Shown: one piece after another, positions 23,631 to 35,954 of the stretch
Layout: each line of letters opens with the position of its first letter
Position numbering within the stretch: the stretch's first letter is position 1
Source: Eulemur rufifrons
Taxonomy: Eukaryota; Chordata; Mammalia; Primates; Lemuridae
Reading direction: 5' to 3'
Assembly (NCBI RefSeq): GCF_041146395.1
Contig: NC_090989.1
Span: 253,446,843 to 253,510,842, forward strand
Length of the DNA: 64,000 nt
Translations under genes and position numbers: made by a program
The notes under the pieces: model-generated
What the model saw: only the letters and a program-made list of their open reading frames with translations
What the model was told of the DNA's origin: nothing
The model's database searches: none

Positions 23631-24209
23631 CTGCTGGTGACTCTTGGCTTATTGGATCCTAGCTTGGGCCTGCCTCTCTGGCTGCTCAGGACTGAGACCA
23701 GCTCTGGGGGGATAGCCCCCCAGACCCTACCCTAGATACCAGCTCCCCAAATAGACTGCTTGGCCACCCTATCCTTGAGGTGGGCATGCGACACCACCCT
23801 GAACCTGGGTGGACAGAGGTATACAGAAGGCACACACTTCTCCACACAGGCAGCAGGTGCCCCTAAGCATTCATGCTGAAAGCAGCCTTACCAAACATTT
23901 ATAGACAATCTCAGGATGGGAGTAGAAGTTCTACAGCCTCTCAGATAATGAAAATAAAAGCTAATAGAGATAAATTAGAGAGAGGTTTTTCCTGAGCTAT
24001 GAACATTGGCAAAAAAAAGAAAAGGCAGCAGACTAGTAGAAGCTAATGCATTTGGAGAAAAATAATAATTATGATAATATCTTGAATTCAAATGTGCCTT
24101 TATGCTAATCAAAGATGTGTATGTGAGTGTGTGAATCATGTCAATAACCTTGACAATGACCTAGAAGGGTGGAGTGTGGGGCAATTAGTAACAACCAATC
24201 ATAGTAGAC

Positions 24210-24500
24210 AGCTCATTCATTAATTTATCCATCCATCCATTCACTCAACAACCACTTGCTGAGTAGCTACTGTACTCCAAGTCTCTCACTAGGCTGTGCT
24301 GCAGGAGGCAGACAATTCAGAATTTTATAGTCTAGGGAGAAAGTTACGCTGGACATAAAGAATCATAAATCAAGGCACAATGGGATAAGAGGTATAATAG
24401 TGGGCTGATCCAGGGCCCAGATGAGGGGGACGTCACTTCTGACTGTAGGGTCATGGGGGAGGGTTTCCTGGAGGAGGTGGCACCTGGACACTGCTCTCAG
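24210..24500 (-). repeat. L2 LINE 3' end, inverted
   Basis: Starts with a tail-like 'ccatccatccattcactcaa', then 'caaccacttgctgagtagct', 'ctactgtactccaagtctct' and 'agaattttatagtctaggga', which read as an inverted L2 3' end. Confidence 0.65.
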
Positions 24501-24689
24501 GAGACACGTGCTGAAACCACATGGGCAGAGACCGGCAGGCCTGCTGGTGAGAGCCTTTCCCAGGCAAAGCCCTGGACCAGCTCACATTCACCTCCTGCCG
24601 GGCAGGCAGGACCTGAGTACCCAGCACAGTCAAGGTGGCGGCTCTCCATGTGCCCACCTTGGGCTCATCAAGAAAGGGCCCAGCTCCTT

Positions 24690-24905
24690 AGAGCCGATGG
24701 GATATTTTCACACACTTTCTCTCATGTGTGCTTCACCATAGTCCTGCAAGGAGAGGGTGAGCCGGCATTGTAATTCCTACTGGACAGAGGTGAATACTGA
24801 GGCTCAGAGATGGGAAAGGTATTCTCAAAGTTACCAGGTGTTATGGCAGAGCTAGGATGAAGATCTATGGCCCTGACTCCTAGCCAGGCTGACACTTGTC
24901 CTTTC
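24690..24905 (-). repeat. MIR fragment
   Basis: 'ggtgaatactgaggctcaga' and 'ccaggtgttatggcagagct' fit inverted MIR; diverged. Confidence 0.5.
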
Positions 24906-25169
24906 ACAGCAGGCCACCAGCACCTCTGAGCAAATGGCAGATGCATCTGAAGCAGAGGAGCCCACAGAAGCGAAGGCTTGGAGTCAGGACCCAGCATGGC
25001 TGAGCAGGAAGAGGGTAAAAAGACAGGCCTGGATGAAGGGTTCCACTGGGCAACTTCTTCATGGAGGAGGCAGATAGATGCCTGTGGATGAGTCAGGCTG
25101 AGAAATGGGGATAAGAAAGAAGAAAGTCTGGTTCTGGAAAGACGAAGCCTGTATCCCACACAGGGGAAG

Positions 25170-25285
25170 GAGCACTGGAATAGGAGTCAAGGGCTGTGGA
25201 TTCCAGAGATGTCTCACTTTGTTCTCAGTCCTCAGTGTCCCCATCTATTCAGTGATGGAGTTGAACTAGGTGATCTTAACAGGCC
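25170..25285 (+). repeat. MIR-family fragment
   Basis: 'gagcactggaataggagtca', then 'tgtccccatctattcagtga' and 'gaactaggtgatctt' follow a MIR3-like order. Confidence 0.5.
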
Positions 25286-25529
25286 CATCCAGAACCAATA
25301 TTCCAAAATCCCTTGACCCAAGGTACCCGGGGAGGGCACAACTTGTCACAATACTGGGGTAGATGGAGGAGACAGAGTGAGAACTAGCCAGTGCTCCCAG
25401 AGATAGTGGGGGAAGGACAGGCAAGGGCAGAGCAAAAGAGGAGCCCAATGCCCTCACAGATGGGCCATCCCAAGAAGTAAGGGACGCAGAGTGCTCAAAG
25501 AGACTCTTATATGGGGCCCTGGGGGGTGT

Positions 25530-25995
25530 GGTAGACAGAATAATGCCCCCCAGATTTCTAATCCTGACCCCCAGAACGTATGAATATGGTATCTTACATG
25601 GCAAAAGGGTCTTTGCAGGTGTGATTAAGTGAAGGCTTTTAACATGTGGAGATCATCTGGATTATCGGGTGGGCCCAACGCAATCACAAGGGTGGCCGAG
25701 TCGCAGAAAGAAGACGTCGCAACAGAAGCAGAGTTCAAACAGGAGAGAAGATGCTACTCTGCTGGCTTTGAGGACAGAAGAAGGGGCCATGAGCCAAGGA
25801 ACTGGGGCAGCCCCCATAGGCTGGAAAAGGCAGGGAAATGGACTTTCCCCAGAACCCCTGGAAGGAATCAGCCTTGCCATTCTTTGATTTGGGGACTTCT
25901 GACTCCCAGAGCTGTAAGATAATAAATTTGTGTTGTTTTAGCCACGGAGACCGTGGTAATTTGTTACAGCAGCAACTGGAAACCAGTCCGGGAGG
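25530..25995 (+). mobile_element. Solitary MaLR/MLT1-like LTR (second copy)
   Basis: Landmarks match those of the LTR at the left edge: 'ggcaaaagggtctttgcagg', 'gtgattaagtgaaggctttt', 'atctggattatcgggtgggc', 'gggacttctgactcccagag', 'taataaatttgtgttgtttt' and 'gtggtaatttgttacagcag'. The 5' boundary is near 'tggtagacagaataatgccc'. It is a solo LTR with no internal region, in the same orientation as the first copy. Confidence 0.75.
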
Positions 25996-26114
25996 CCAGT
26001 GGAGCATCCAGGACAGGGAGCCATCAAGTCTGCTCTGCGCTGGACAGATCCCGCCCCGTGCCTGTGAGAGCTCTGCGTGGGCACCCATCACGGCACCGCG
26101 CTGACCACCAACGG

Positions 26115-26300
26115 CAGCGGGACAGTACAGGAGTCAGGGGAAAGCCATCGCTACTATCCACTAGCTATGAGAACTCAAGCAATTTCTTTAACTGTTACTT
26201 GGGACAAAAATAATACCTATGCTTCAAAGAGTAAAGGATTAAATGAAGCAAAGTACATAACAAATGCTCAATAAACATCAGCTATCATTGTTATTATCTC
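26115..26300 (+). repeat. MIR SINE 3' part
   Basis: 'actcaagcaatttctttaac', 'acctatgcttcaaagagtaa' and 'aaatgctcaataaacatcag' follow MIR order. Confidence 0.7.
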
Positions 26301-27024
26301 CTGCGGCAGCCCATTCGGCTTTCGGAGAGCTCAAACTGTTAAGAAGTTAAACTGAAGCTTGCCTCCCCGTGGCTTTCTGATGCTGATTTGGGGAGCGGGA
26401 GCTTCTAGCAACCCCCTTCCCTCCCCGCACCCCAACCATGAGCACAGGGAGGCAGCAGCCAGGCCCCAAGTCCGCTGTCTCTCAGCCCATAGCCCTGGGC
26501 CTTCTGTGGTGACAAGGTTCTCTGCCCTCTGCCTTCCTGGTCTGTCCTCTGCAGCCCTGTGTAGCAAATACTGAGGGGGAGCCACCCCCCAGCCTGAGGA
26601 CATGGGCCGAGGCAGCCATGTTGCTACAGAAAAGTCCACGGCTCATCCGGATTATTAGAGAGGACAGTTGTTTACCTACCGGCAGGTTAGGATGCCCATA
26701 AAACATGAGGCAACATTTTTAAGAAATTAAAGAATATGTAGAGTATGAACCCATTTGTAGGAAATAAACTGTGTGTGTATATCCTGACATGTTTTTATGC
26801 ACAGAAAAGGTTCTGGAAGGATACATATCAAACCATCAACTCTGACGACACCTGCAGAATGGGTTCGGAACGGACTGAGGAGATATGGTCACAGGTTGCC
26901 GTACACACTTCTGTACCACTTGCATTTATTTTACAGTGAGCACATCTGCCTTTGTGATTTAAAAGGAATTATTTTTAAAAGGGGGAGTGGTGAGAGACTA
27001 AACCAAACTTCGGAGCAGAGAAGT

Positions 27025-27330
27025 CAAGAGTGCGTGGCTTCCCTGGGGCAGCTTAGGTGTTGCCTCCTCCACAAAAGCTTCCCCAAACCCCACAAAGAGA
27101 AGCAACTGTTCCCTCCTCCATGCCCTCAAAAGCACTTGACTTCTCCCACGGTATTTCTCTTTCTTTTCTGTTTTGTTTTGACATGCACATGCATCCACGT
27201 TTGCCTCTCCCATCGGACTGTGAGTTTGTTGAGGGCAGGGACTCTCCGACCCTCAAGCCCTCGCTCAGGCTGAGGTCTGACACCAAGGAGGAGTTCGGTT
27301 TTGATGGAGAGATAAGTGAATGAACGGATG
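27025..27330 (+). repeat. L2 LINE 3' fragment
   Basis: 'gtttgttgagggcagggact' and, near the end, 'gataagtgaatgaacggatg' resemble the L2 3' end and its tail; diverged. Confidence 0.5.
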
Positions 27331-27529
27331 ACGAACGGCAACAGCTCTGCAAGGTGCTCTGGTGCCATCGTTTGATGCCTTTCCTCCTCCAGACAATGAC
27401 AAGGCAGTGGGGATCTCTGACCAGAACAAGCTAATGAAATCGCTATTTTAGGAAGCTGGATCACAGCAGGGTGGGCTGGGAAGCTGGAGGCCCAGAGACC
27501 TGCTCAAAGGCTGTTTGGAAGTGTCGGCT

Positions 27530-28595
27530 TTGGAGCTGCCGCAAGTGCAGAAATCTATGAGTGCATTACCGGGAGGGCCATCCAGCTTTGTTTATTTTTA
27601 TCCTACAAAATACAAGGTCAGAAACAACTAGAGTACTTTGCGCTGAAATTATTTTTTTTAATTGACACTGCACTTTACACAAATATTAATTCATTTTATT
27701 CAACAAATAGTTCTTGGGAACACTGTGCTAACCTGAAACTAAATCATATTTTTCCTCGATGAGCATTTTAATTATGGAGATGCTTGAATTTCATTTGGGC
27801 TTTAAAATGATCAGACCTCCAGCATCTCTGAACCTCTGAGTATCCTTCCAAACACTAAGATTGCAAAATTCTAGGTTTCTAGGAATCTAAGAATCTATAA
27901 TTGTGAGTCTATTTAACAATGTAAAAACAAATACTTTAAATCTCAGTAGGATTCAGCCCTAATCGGTCTGGAATGCAAATAGCTCTGTATCTCTAGGGAG
28001 AGTTCCAATCTTGGATATTGCGTTTTCACACTGCAGCCCAGTTAGTGGCTCTGTCTGGGCTGTGGTGCCCCTGAGCAGGCCACTGCTGTTGCAGAGGATC
28101 ACAATATTTAGTTTGGAGAGAGTGTGGTGTCACTGCATGGGGACGAAATGCTGTGTGGTTGCACATTCTTGAGAACTTCGCAGCCGGTGTTCCACGCCCT
28201 CCCCACTGGATGGTTTACATGCCGAGCTGATAATTGGGGACAGCCATGCCAGGCCAGCAGAACAGCCTGAGCAGAGGCCTGGAGTCAGGGACAGACAAGG
28301 CCAGCTGGAGGGCCTGTGGGCAGCCCTTCCTGGCTTGACAAAGCGGTTTCTGTTGGGCAGGAGTGAGGGTCAGAGGAGGCAGGCAGGATGGGGTGATGGA
28401 CTGGAGCAGGGTCAGAAACTCAAATGCCCACAGGTGCCAGCAGGCAAGGTGCGAGAGTGAAGCTGGCCAGGTGGCGTCTGGGGCAAACAGGAGACGACTC
28501 GTTCATCCAAAGGGACAACCACTTCTCAGCTCTGCCCAAGTGTGGCCGCACGGGAATGTAGACCCAAGGTGGGCAAGTCTTCCAATTCTTCAAGA
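27530..28595. other. Unique intron with an octamer site
   Basis: AT-rich unique DNA. 27973-27980 is ATGCAAAT, the octamer on the minus strand. No repeat is recognised around it. Confidence 0.3.
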
Positions 28596-29060
28596 GAGGC
28601 TAGACATTTTACTCCATATCTTTTATCTCCTGATTTTTAAGGTATTTTTAAATTTAACTTTTTGATAGTTGAGATAGTGACAAGGTTCAAAAAATTTTAA
28701 ATGTAAATGGTACTCAGTAAAAAGTGCTTTTCCCACATCCTGTGCCTAAATGTGGTTAAGTCCTGAGTATCCTTGCAGTGTCTTTAACTTGCACAAATGC
28801 AAACATGGATTCACACGGTCCCTTTTTTACACAAAAAGTAGTATACCGTACACACTATTCTTTACCCTGTTTTTTTCATGAGTGATGTCCCCCCATGACC
28901 CCTCCCTGTCAGACAGGAAGAGCTTCCTCATCCTTTTCTGCAGGTGCACGGTGCTGCAGTGTTCGCAGGAGCCGCTCTTCATTTGACAAGTCCCCTCCGA
29001 TGGACGTTTGGGTCACTCTCTGCTCAGCTTTAAAATGTTAGGTCTAATTTTTTTAAAGCT
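28595..29060 (-). mobile_element. Old L1-like fragment, inverted
   Basis: 'gcaaacatggattcacacgg', 'agtagtataccgtacacact', 'attctttaccctgttttttt' and 'gagcttcctcatccttttct' fit an inverted old L1 3' region. Family uncertain. Confidence 0.5.
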
Positions 29061-29479
29061 TAAAAACACTATGCAGACCAAACCACCTGTGGGCTGGGCC
29101 GTGGGGGCACATGCCAGGCTGAGGGACGTGTCAGCAGTGCCTGGGTCTGTGAGTTCTCGGCACAGATGCCCACCTGGGCTCTGCACACACCTCAGCTGCC
29201 GGGCTGACAGCCGGAGGGGGAATCACGTCAACTGAGAACGGCTTCAAGTAAGCGCTGTTTGAAGAGCCTTTGCCTTTGAGGTAGTGAAATCCCCGACAGC
29301 AGAGGTGACCAAGCCTCTGATCCGGGCTGGGTGGACAGTCAGGTCACCTGATTGCTACGGCTTCCTCTGACTCTGAGAGTCCTCGCCGGCGGCTTACAGG
29401 CTGAACCCAACTGAGGAATGGGCCTGCCCTTTAGGTATGCGTATCATGTGTCCATTCGTTCATTCACACATTTAAAAGG

Positions 29480-29815
29480 CATGTCTGAGGCTACATCTTC
29501 AGCCAGGAATACCTTTCCCCCAAAGCGTCTCATCGTTTAGATCTCAGGTCAAACGCCACGTTTTCAGAGAGGCGCTGCTTCACCCCCACCTGACCCAACT
29601 CACCACGTCCCCTGAACCCCAGTCTCTCTACGCTCTCCCCTAGTTTTCTTCAGAGCACAGGCCATTATGAAATCACACTGCACGTCTATTCTGTGCAGAC
29701 TGTCAACTGCCTGGCTCTCCCCAGCAGGTAAGCCCAGCGAGGGCAGGGACTGTCCATCGAGGCACCGTCGTCTTCTCGGCCGGGCACAGAGCAAGAGCCC
29801 AGGAAACACTAGCTA
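29480..29815 (+). repeat. L2 LINE 3' fragment
   Basis: 'tctcaggtcaaacgccacgt', 'agcccagcgagggcagggac' and 'gagcccaggaaacactagct' are in L2 3' order. Confidence 0.6.
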
Positions 29816-29819
29816 TTAA

Positions 29820-30050
29820 CATGATCCCCCTTTCCGGTACACAAAGCAACTTTGATACCTCCGCACCGTCCACGGGATTCCCGGGAAAGCTCGTGGCCGC
29901 GCCCTTGGTGCGAGATTTTACACTACACTGCAGCTCTGACTGTAATTTTTCGCAGCCCGTATTGGCAGCCTGGGTCCACAAGGCATTTCTCATATTTGTG
30001 CTTTCGTTAGTCATTATGACTTCACTCTGAGGGAAGAGGTATTTACTTGC
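29820..30050. other. Unique block, candidate conserved element
   Basis: Contains a TTCCCGGGAA palindrome at 29878-29887 (fits a STAT6-type TTC-N4-GAA site), retained CpGs, and 'tgctttcgttagtcattatg'. It directly follows an L2 fragment and is not itself a recognised repeat. Confidence 0.3.
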
Positions 30051-30639
30051 AACTCATGAGCCTTAAAAAGGTTCATTAAAAAAAAAAAAACGGGTCCAGG
30101 AGGCCCCTCCCCAGAAAGATAGACAAGTGGCCTGGCTGGCGCCCAGCCAGAGAGGGCGACAGAGCAGGCAGAGCACGGCTGAGGCAAAAACTCCTGAGGA
30201 AGCCCCAGAGTCACTCGGCCCAAGGGAGGGTCTCCCCCATCCAGCCTCCCTCGCCCTTGGGACCACCCCAGGTCCAGAGTCTGTGGATTCGTGGGCTGAA
30301 AGCAGCACCATGCACAGGTTTTGGGTGTTTCCCCAAGCCCCCAACCACTCAGCAGATGTCACTGCTCCTGACGATGGACACTGGGACTCTAAACACGAGG
30401 GACAGAGACCCTCGACTGCACCCAGACCTCCATGCCCCCCTGCCCTCAGCTGGATGTGTGGACAGGGTCTCTAAGACTGAACCACCTTCCGTGGATTTCT
30501 GCAGGATGAGGGCCCTTCTGAGAGGGCCCTGAGAGATAGTCCCCACACAGAGAGCTGTCGCTGGGCAAATTTCTCTTTGTCTTACACCCCCAGGGCAGAG
30601 GTAAAGGACTCTGGTACGAGAGTCTGGAAACAAACACAG

Positions 30640-31090
30640 TAATAACTAGCATGTATTCAGTCTTTACCATGTGCCAAGCACTGTGCTAAGTACCCTACAT
30701 GGACCACTTGTGTAATCCTCACCAGGAGCCTGGGAGAGCTCCAGGGCTCACCCCATTTTACAGATGGGGAATCTGGGCCCAGAGGTTAGTAACTTGCCCA
30801 GGGTCACCCAGCTAGAACATGGTGAAGCTGGGCTTCAAGCTCAGGCAGTCTGGCTTCCCTGTGGACATCCTCAACTGCATGCTGAAAGCAATGCCTTCCT
30901 GAAGTTAGAACTGGGAATTTTCAGTCCATCCAATCATAAAACAGCAGCAGGCTGTGGAGGCCCGAGCCCTGGCTGAGCCCCAGCTCCAGCTCTGACTCAC
31001 TGGATGTGGCCTTGAGCAGGTCACCTCCCCTCTCTGGGCCTGGGTCTCCCCAGCTGTAAAGTGAGGAGTTGAACCCCATGATCCTCCCAC
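30640..31090. repeat. MIR (-) then MIR (+)
   Basis: About 30640-30870 is inverted MIR ('accatgtgccaagcactgtg', 'ccccattttacagatgggga'). About 30960-31090 is plus-strand MIR ('gatgtggccttgagcaggtc', 'ctgtaaagtgaggagttgaa'). Confidence 0.65.
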
Positions 31091-31149
31091 CCTGCCGTGT
31101 ATGGTCAGGATGTTTGCCCTGAGGAAGGCTGGGACGTGCCAACATGGAT

Positions 31150-31330
31150 CCCGACCCCTTCAAGCCTCCTTCCCACATAAACTCAGGTGCCCCCTTGGCA
31201 GCTCTTGCCATCCCTATTTCACAGGAAAACAGGCTTAGTGAGGATGATCAATTTGCCCAAAGATAGGACCAGTTAGGTGCAAAGCCCAGAATCAAACCCG
31301 CTCTTCCGACTCCTGTTCTAGTGCTCTTTC
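31150..31330 (-). repeat. MIR fragment
   Basis: 'ccctatttcacaggaaaaca' and 'ttgcccaaagataggaccag' fit inverted MIR. Confidence 0.5.
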
Positions 31331-32149
31331 CCAGCCCTCAGCTATTGCTCAGATTAAAAAGGCAGAAGAGGGCAGACTTGCGTGGGCTGCCAGGTTTTGG
31401 GTATTGAGGCTCCAAACATTGAACCTGAGGGATGCAGCAAGTCAGAGCTGGTGGACTCGGGGACTTGGCAGCCAATCTGTCTTGGTGGGTGTCTCTGTTA
31501 CTAAAAGGGGGCAGTGCTCAGGGGAGCCTCAGACCCCCGGGCCTGGGCCACCTCCCCGGCTAGTGTTTCCCAAACTCTTTAAGACCAGAAGAGGCCTGTC
31601 TGTCTCCTCCTGACATGCTGCCCTGCTGGTGCAGACGGTCCTCAGGGGAAGTGGATACAGACTAGCCCTGTTCCTTTGTTCTCCCAGGCAAAGGTCAGGT
31701 GGGCCCACCTGGGGGCACGACTGCCAGGTCCCTCACCAGCAGGGAGGTGAGCAGAAGCTGGGAGCCTTGTGCCTCACCCGCAGTCCTCTCTGGCAGGTAG
31801 GCACAGTGGCTGCCCCATCAGCAGGCCTGTGGCCCAAGGACACACCTGCAGATAATCAGTCCCAATCAGGACAGGCCCAAACTGCTGACGGTGCAGTAAT
31901 AGGCTGGTCATGTCACCAGTTTGCAAATGGTGAGCAGTTTCTGAACCGTGGCCCCGGCTGGTAGAGCAGGGGTTTAACTTAATATTTAATGCAGCATATA
32001 AACGATGGAGAGAAATCGACTCCTCCTCTAATGAGATCTTCCCTGGGAAGCCCAGAGTGTGAGGGCTGGGACGGAGCAGCACGGAGGCCACCTGTCTCCC
32101 AGACCCCAGGCTGGCACAGACCCCGGGCCCCAGGTAGAACGCTGGGTGG

Positions 32150-32300
32150 GGCTCACCATCCAATTGAGCACCTACTGTGCTCTGGGCTTTGTGGGGAGGG
32201 GACAAGGAAAGAAGAGGGGCTGGAAGACTGTCCCCTGAAGAGCTCAGAACTTGTCAGCACAGCCACTAACACAGGTGGAGTTAAATGAATGCCATGAGGC
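32150..32300 (-). repeat. L2-like fragment
   Basis: 'ccaattgagcacctactgtg' and 'ctctgggctttgtggggagg' resemble an inverted L2 3' end. Confidence 0.45.
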
Positions 32301-32329
32301 GACACGGAGGCCCACCCTAACAGCTCTTG

Positions 32330-33190
32330 GGAACATTCCTTCAAGGTGTTCTAACAGTTCTCAATTCTCAAGGGGGTCGTAAATGCCCCCCAGAGAGTAT
32401 TATACAAATTTGTGGGGGCTTTTATATGACTGAGGGGCATCATGGCTTGCAGTGGAACAGTCCCACAGAGCAAAGAATTTGTGTTCATCCAGCACTATTC
32501 TCATGTCCTGCCAAACATTCAGGTAGGTGAGAAATCTGTTTATAATTATTTTAATCTAGAACTGAACTTCATTTACATATAAATGTGAACTTGCAATTTC
32601 CATGGTCTTAATATACCCTGAATTTTCTTGGAATGCAACTACCGTGTAAATGGAGCAAAGCTTGCACTTTGTTTTACTTGGAACTTTGCCAAGAATTCCT
32701 CATCTATTTGTAAAATCACACTCGCAGCGTGAGCCTGTGTGAGTCCCAAGTCCACACCCCTGCGAAAGCCTGTGTTCAGGGCTGTTGCATTCACGGCGTT
32801 CGGTGCATGGGAAAGCCCTGGGCTGCTTCATTATGTCTTGCAGCGTAAACATACAGAGTATTTACATATCAAAGTATATATTATTTAATTATAAATAATA
32901 TTGCGTTCGTTTCTCATTCACATCAAAGGGCATTGTTTTGATTTTATTTGAAGTCAGATGTGAAGATAGATTACATTCTTTATTAACTTAATTTCAGGAC
33001 AGTAAAGGGGCTCTGTAAATATTTGCCATCCCAAGGGGACGCTGGGTGAGACTGGGTGCAGAACCCCACTGCGATGCACCCCACCATGGCACCCCAATGC
33101 CCCAAAAAGCAGAAGAAGGGGCTCAGGGATCTCCCACCAGACCTTCACATACAAGCATCTGTACAAATGTGTGTGTCTGTGCATCTGTGC
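32330..33190. other. AT-rich unique block, candidate conserved element
   Basis: 32530-33000 is a non-repeat stretch rich in homeobox-type and octamer-like cores ('tttataattattttaatcta', 'gaacttcatttacatataaa', 'gtatttacatatcaaagtat'). An EBF-like TCCCAAGGGG lies at about 33029-33038. Confidence 0.35.
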
Positions 33191-33429
33191 GTCTGTCCTT
33201 TATATTTTTTCATATAAACGAGATCATACTTAACATACTATTCTACAATTTTTTTTGTTTTTGTTTTTCTTTATTTTTTCTACAACTTTTTTCCACTTAA
33301 AAGCATGTCTCAGACATTTATTCACGTCAGTACAGATAGTTCTACTTAATTCTTTTTAATGGTTGTATAGATTTTATTATGTTAAAATTTATTTAACTTA
33401 GGTTTTCATAGTAAAGATTGGAGATAATT

Positions 33430-33779
<350 letters not shown>

Positions 33780-34301
33780 AAAGATTGGAGATAATTAAAA
33801 AATTATTTAACTAGCTCCTATTAATGGACATTGCATTGTTTTTATTTGTTGGACGTTATAAATAATTCTGTAATTATTATACATATACAGATATTGTTGT
33901 GCATCTGCGTGAATGTATCTGTGAGACAAATTTCCTAAGAGTGTCCAAAAGTTCTGAATCAAAAAGGTAGGTATGTGCATTTAAAATTTTGATAGATATT
34001 GCCAAATTTCCCTCCAAAAGAGATTTTACCAATTTATACTCCTATAACAGTGTATGAAAAGCTCTATTTCTCATATCCTCTCCAACACCAAACCTTAATC
34101 TTTGACAAAATAATGCTGTTTTTTAAGTGTCTCATGATGTTTTAAGGTGTGGTTTTACGGTTATGAGTCAGATGTATACCCTTTCATATATTCCTGGACA
34201 TTGCATTTGTCCCCAATGAACTATCTATATCCTTTGCCTGTTTTTTCTTCTGATTTTTTTCTTATTCATTTTTAAACACTCTTTATATATTAAAGAAATT
34301 A

Positions 34302-34639
34302 GGCCGGGCGCGGTGGCTCACGCCTGTAATCCTAGCACTCTGGGAGGCCGAGGCGGGTGGATCGCTGGAAGTCAGGAGCTCGAGACCAGCCTGAGCAAGA
34401 GCGAGACCCCGTCTCTACTAAAAATAGAAAGAAATTATATGGACAACTAAAATATATATATACAAAAAATTAGCCGGGCATGGTGGCGCATGCCTGTAGT
34501 CCCAGCTACTCGGGAGGCTGAGGCAGTAGGATCACTTAAGCCCAGGAGTTTGAGGTTGCTGTGAGCTAGGCTGACGCCACGGCACTCACTCTAGCCCGGG
34601 CAACAGAGTGAGACTCTGTCTCAAAAAAAAAAAAAAAGA
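34302..34639 (+). mobile_element. Lemur-type Alu with target-site duplication
   Basis: A full dimer of the same subfamily. Direct repeats 'aaagaaatta' lie at 34292-34301 and 34640-34649. It is the second Alu in the inverted L1. Confidence 0.95.
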
Positions 34640-34853
34640 AAAGAAATTAGCTTTTTGTCATCTGTGTTCCAATTTTTTTTCAATTTTGTTCTTTGTCTTT
34701 TAGATGTTTTTACACACATAGCAAATATTTACATTTTTAACAGTTAATAACTTTTTTGTCTTCTGTATTTGGAACATATTTTAAAAGGCCTTTCCCATTC
34801 TAAGATTATAAAAATTCTCTTTTTTTATAGTTTTATTAGAATTTCATAATAAA

Positions 34854-34880
34854 GGTGGCACGGTGGCTCATGCCTGTAAA
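34854..34880 (+). mobile_element. Orphan Alu 5' head (about 26 bp)
   Basis: 'ggcacggtggctcatgcctg' plus 'taa' is the start of an Alu left arm, after which the sequence returns at once to L1-like DNA ('cctgaaatttattttgatat'). There is no tail, no body and no visible duplication. It probably reflects a deletion that removed most of an insert, or a templated repair patch. Confidence 0.6.
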
Positions 34881-35171
34881 CTTTCGTTCAACCTGAAATT
34901 TATTTTGATATAAAGAGTGAGGTAGGGACCCGGTAGGCCAAATTGTCCCACCACCATTAACAGAATAAATAATTTATCTTTTCTCTACTGATGTGAAATG
35001 GTATGTTTATGAATGTCCACATATATTTAGGTCTAATTCTCAACTCTCTATGCTGCTCCATTTGTCTATTTACTTCAGTTTCAGTAACAGAAAGTTTTAG
35101 TTATTGAGCTTTATCAGATGTTTTTAAATATGCTAGAACTTTTACTTATATCTCTATTTTAGAATTTTTCT

Positions 35172-35512
35172 GGCCGGGCACGGTGGCTCATGCCTATAAT
35201 CCTAGCGCTCTGGGAGGCCGAGGCAGGTGGATTGTTTGAGCTCAGGAGTTAGAGACCAGCCTGAGCAAGAGCAAGACCCCGTCTCTACTAAAAATAGAAA
35301 GAAATTATATGGACAGCTAAAAATATATATAGAAAAATTAGCCGGGCATGGTGGTGCATGCCTATAGTCCCAGCTACTCAGGAGGCTGAGGCAGGAGGAT
35401 TGCTTGAGCCCAGGAGTTTGAGGTTGCTGTTAGCTAGGCTGATGCCATGGCACTCTAGCCCGGGCAACAGAGTGAGACTCTGTCCAAAAAAAAAAAAAAA
35501 AAAAAAGAATAG
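35172..35512 (+). mobile_element. Lemur-type Alu with 12-bp target-site duplication
   Basis: A full dimer whose right arm ends in 'ctagcccgggcaacagagtg', with poly-A to about 35506. Perfect direct repeats 'tagaatttttct' lie at 35160-35171 and 35513-35524. It is the third Alu in the same inverted L1. Confidence 0.95.
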
Positions 35513-35734
35513 TAGAATTTTTCTAACTATCCTTGAGTATTTGTTTATCTAGTATTTAGCATAATTTTGACAAATTCCAAAAGAAATTCTGTCGGCATTT
35601 TTATTAGGATGGTTTTGAATTAATAGATGACTTAGATCTCTTTATGATAGTCTTCCTATCTAAAAACAAATGACATCTCTCCATTTATTCTTATGTTACT
35701 TAGGGGAGTTTTAAAGTTAAGTTTATTCCTAGGG

Positions 35735-35806
35735 GTGTGTGTGTGTGTGTGTGTGTGTACACACACACACATATACATACATACATATATATGTATGTAT
35801 ATATGT
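35735..35806. repeat. (TG)n-(AC)n-(TACA/TATG)n compound microsatellite, two perfect palindromes
   Basis: Twelve GT units run directly into AC units, so 35746-35771 is a perfect 26-bp palindrome. Immediately after it, 35777-35800 is a second perfect palindrome of 24 bp (centre catatatatg). Such alternating purine-pyrimidine palindromes can extrude cruciforms or adopt Z-DNA. Confidence 0.9.
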
Positions 35807-35954
35807 ATTTTTTTGTTAATGGGCTCTTTTCTTCTATTATGTTTTCTAGCTAAATATTGTTTACTTACAAAAAGGTTAATGATTATGTTGATAATTAGAA
35901 TATTTCAAAATTAAGCACAATTCTGACTTTGGCCTGCTACATTTATATATTTTT

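Noticed and set aside
35358..35552. Open frame [14 protein letters not shown] type
   Set aside because: Plus-strand Alu right-arm translation, a classic artefact.
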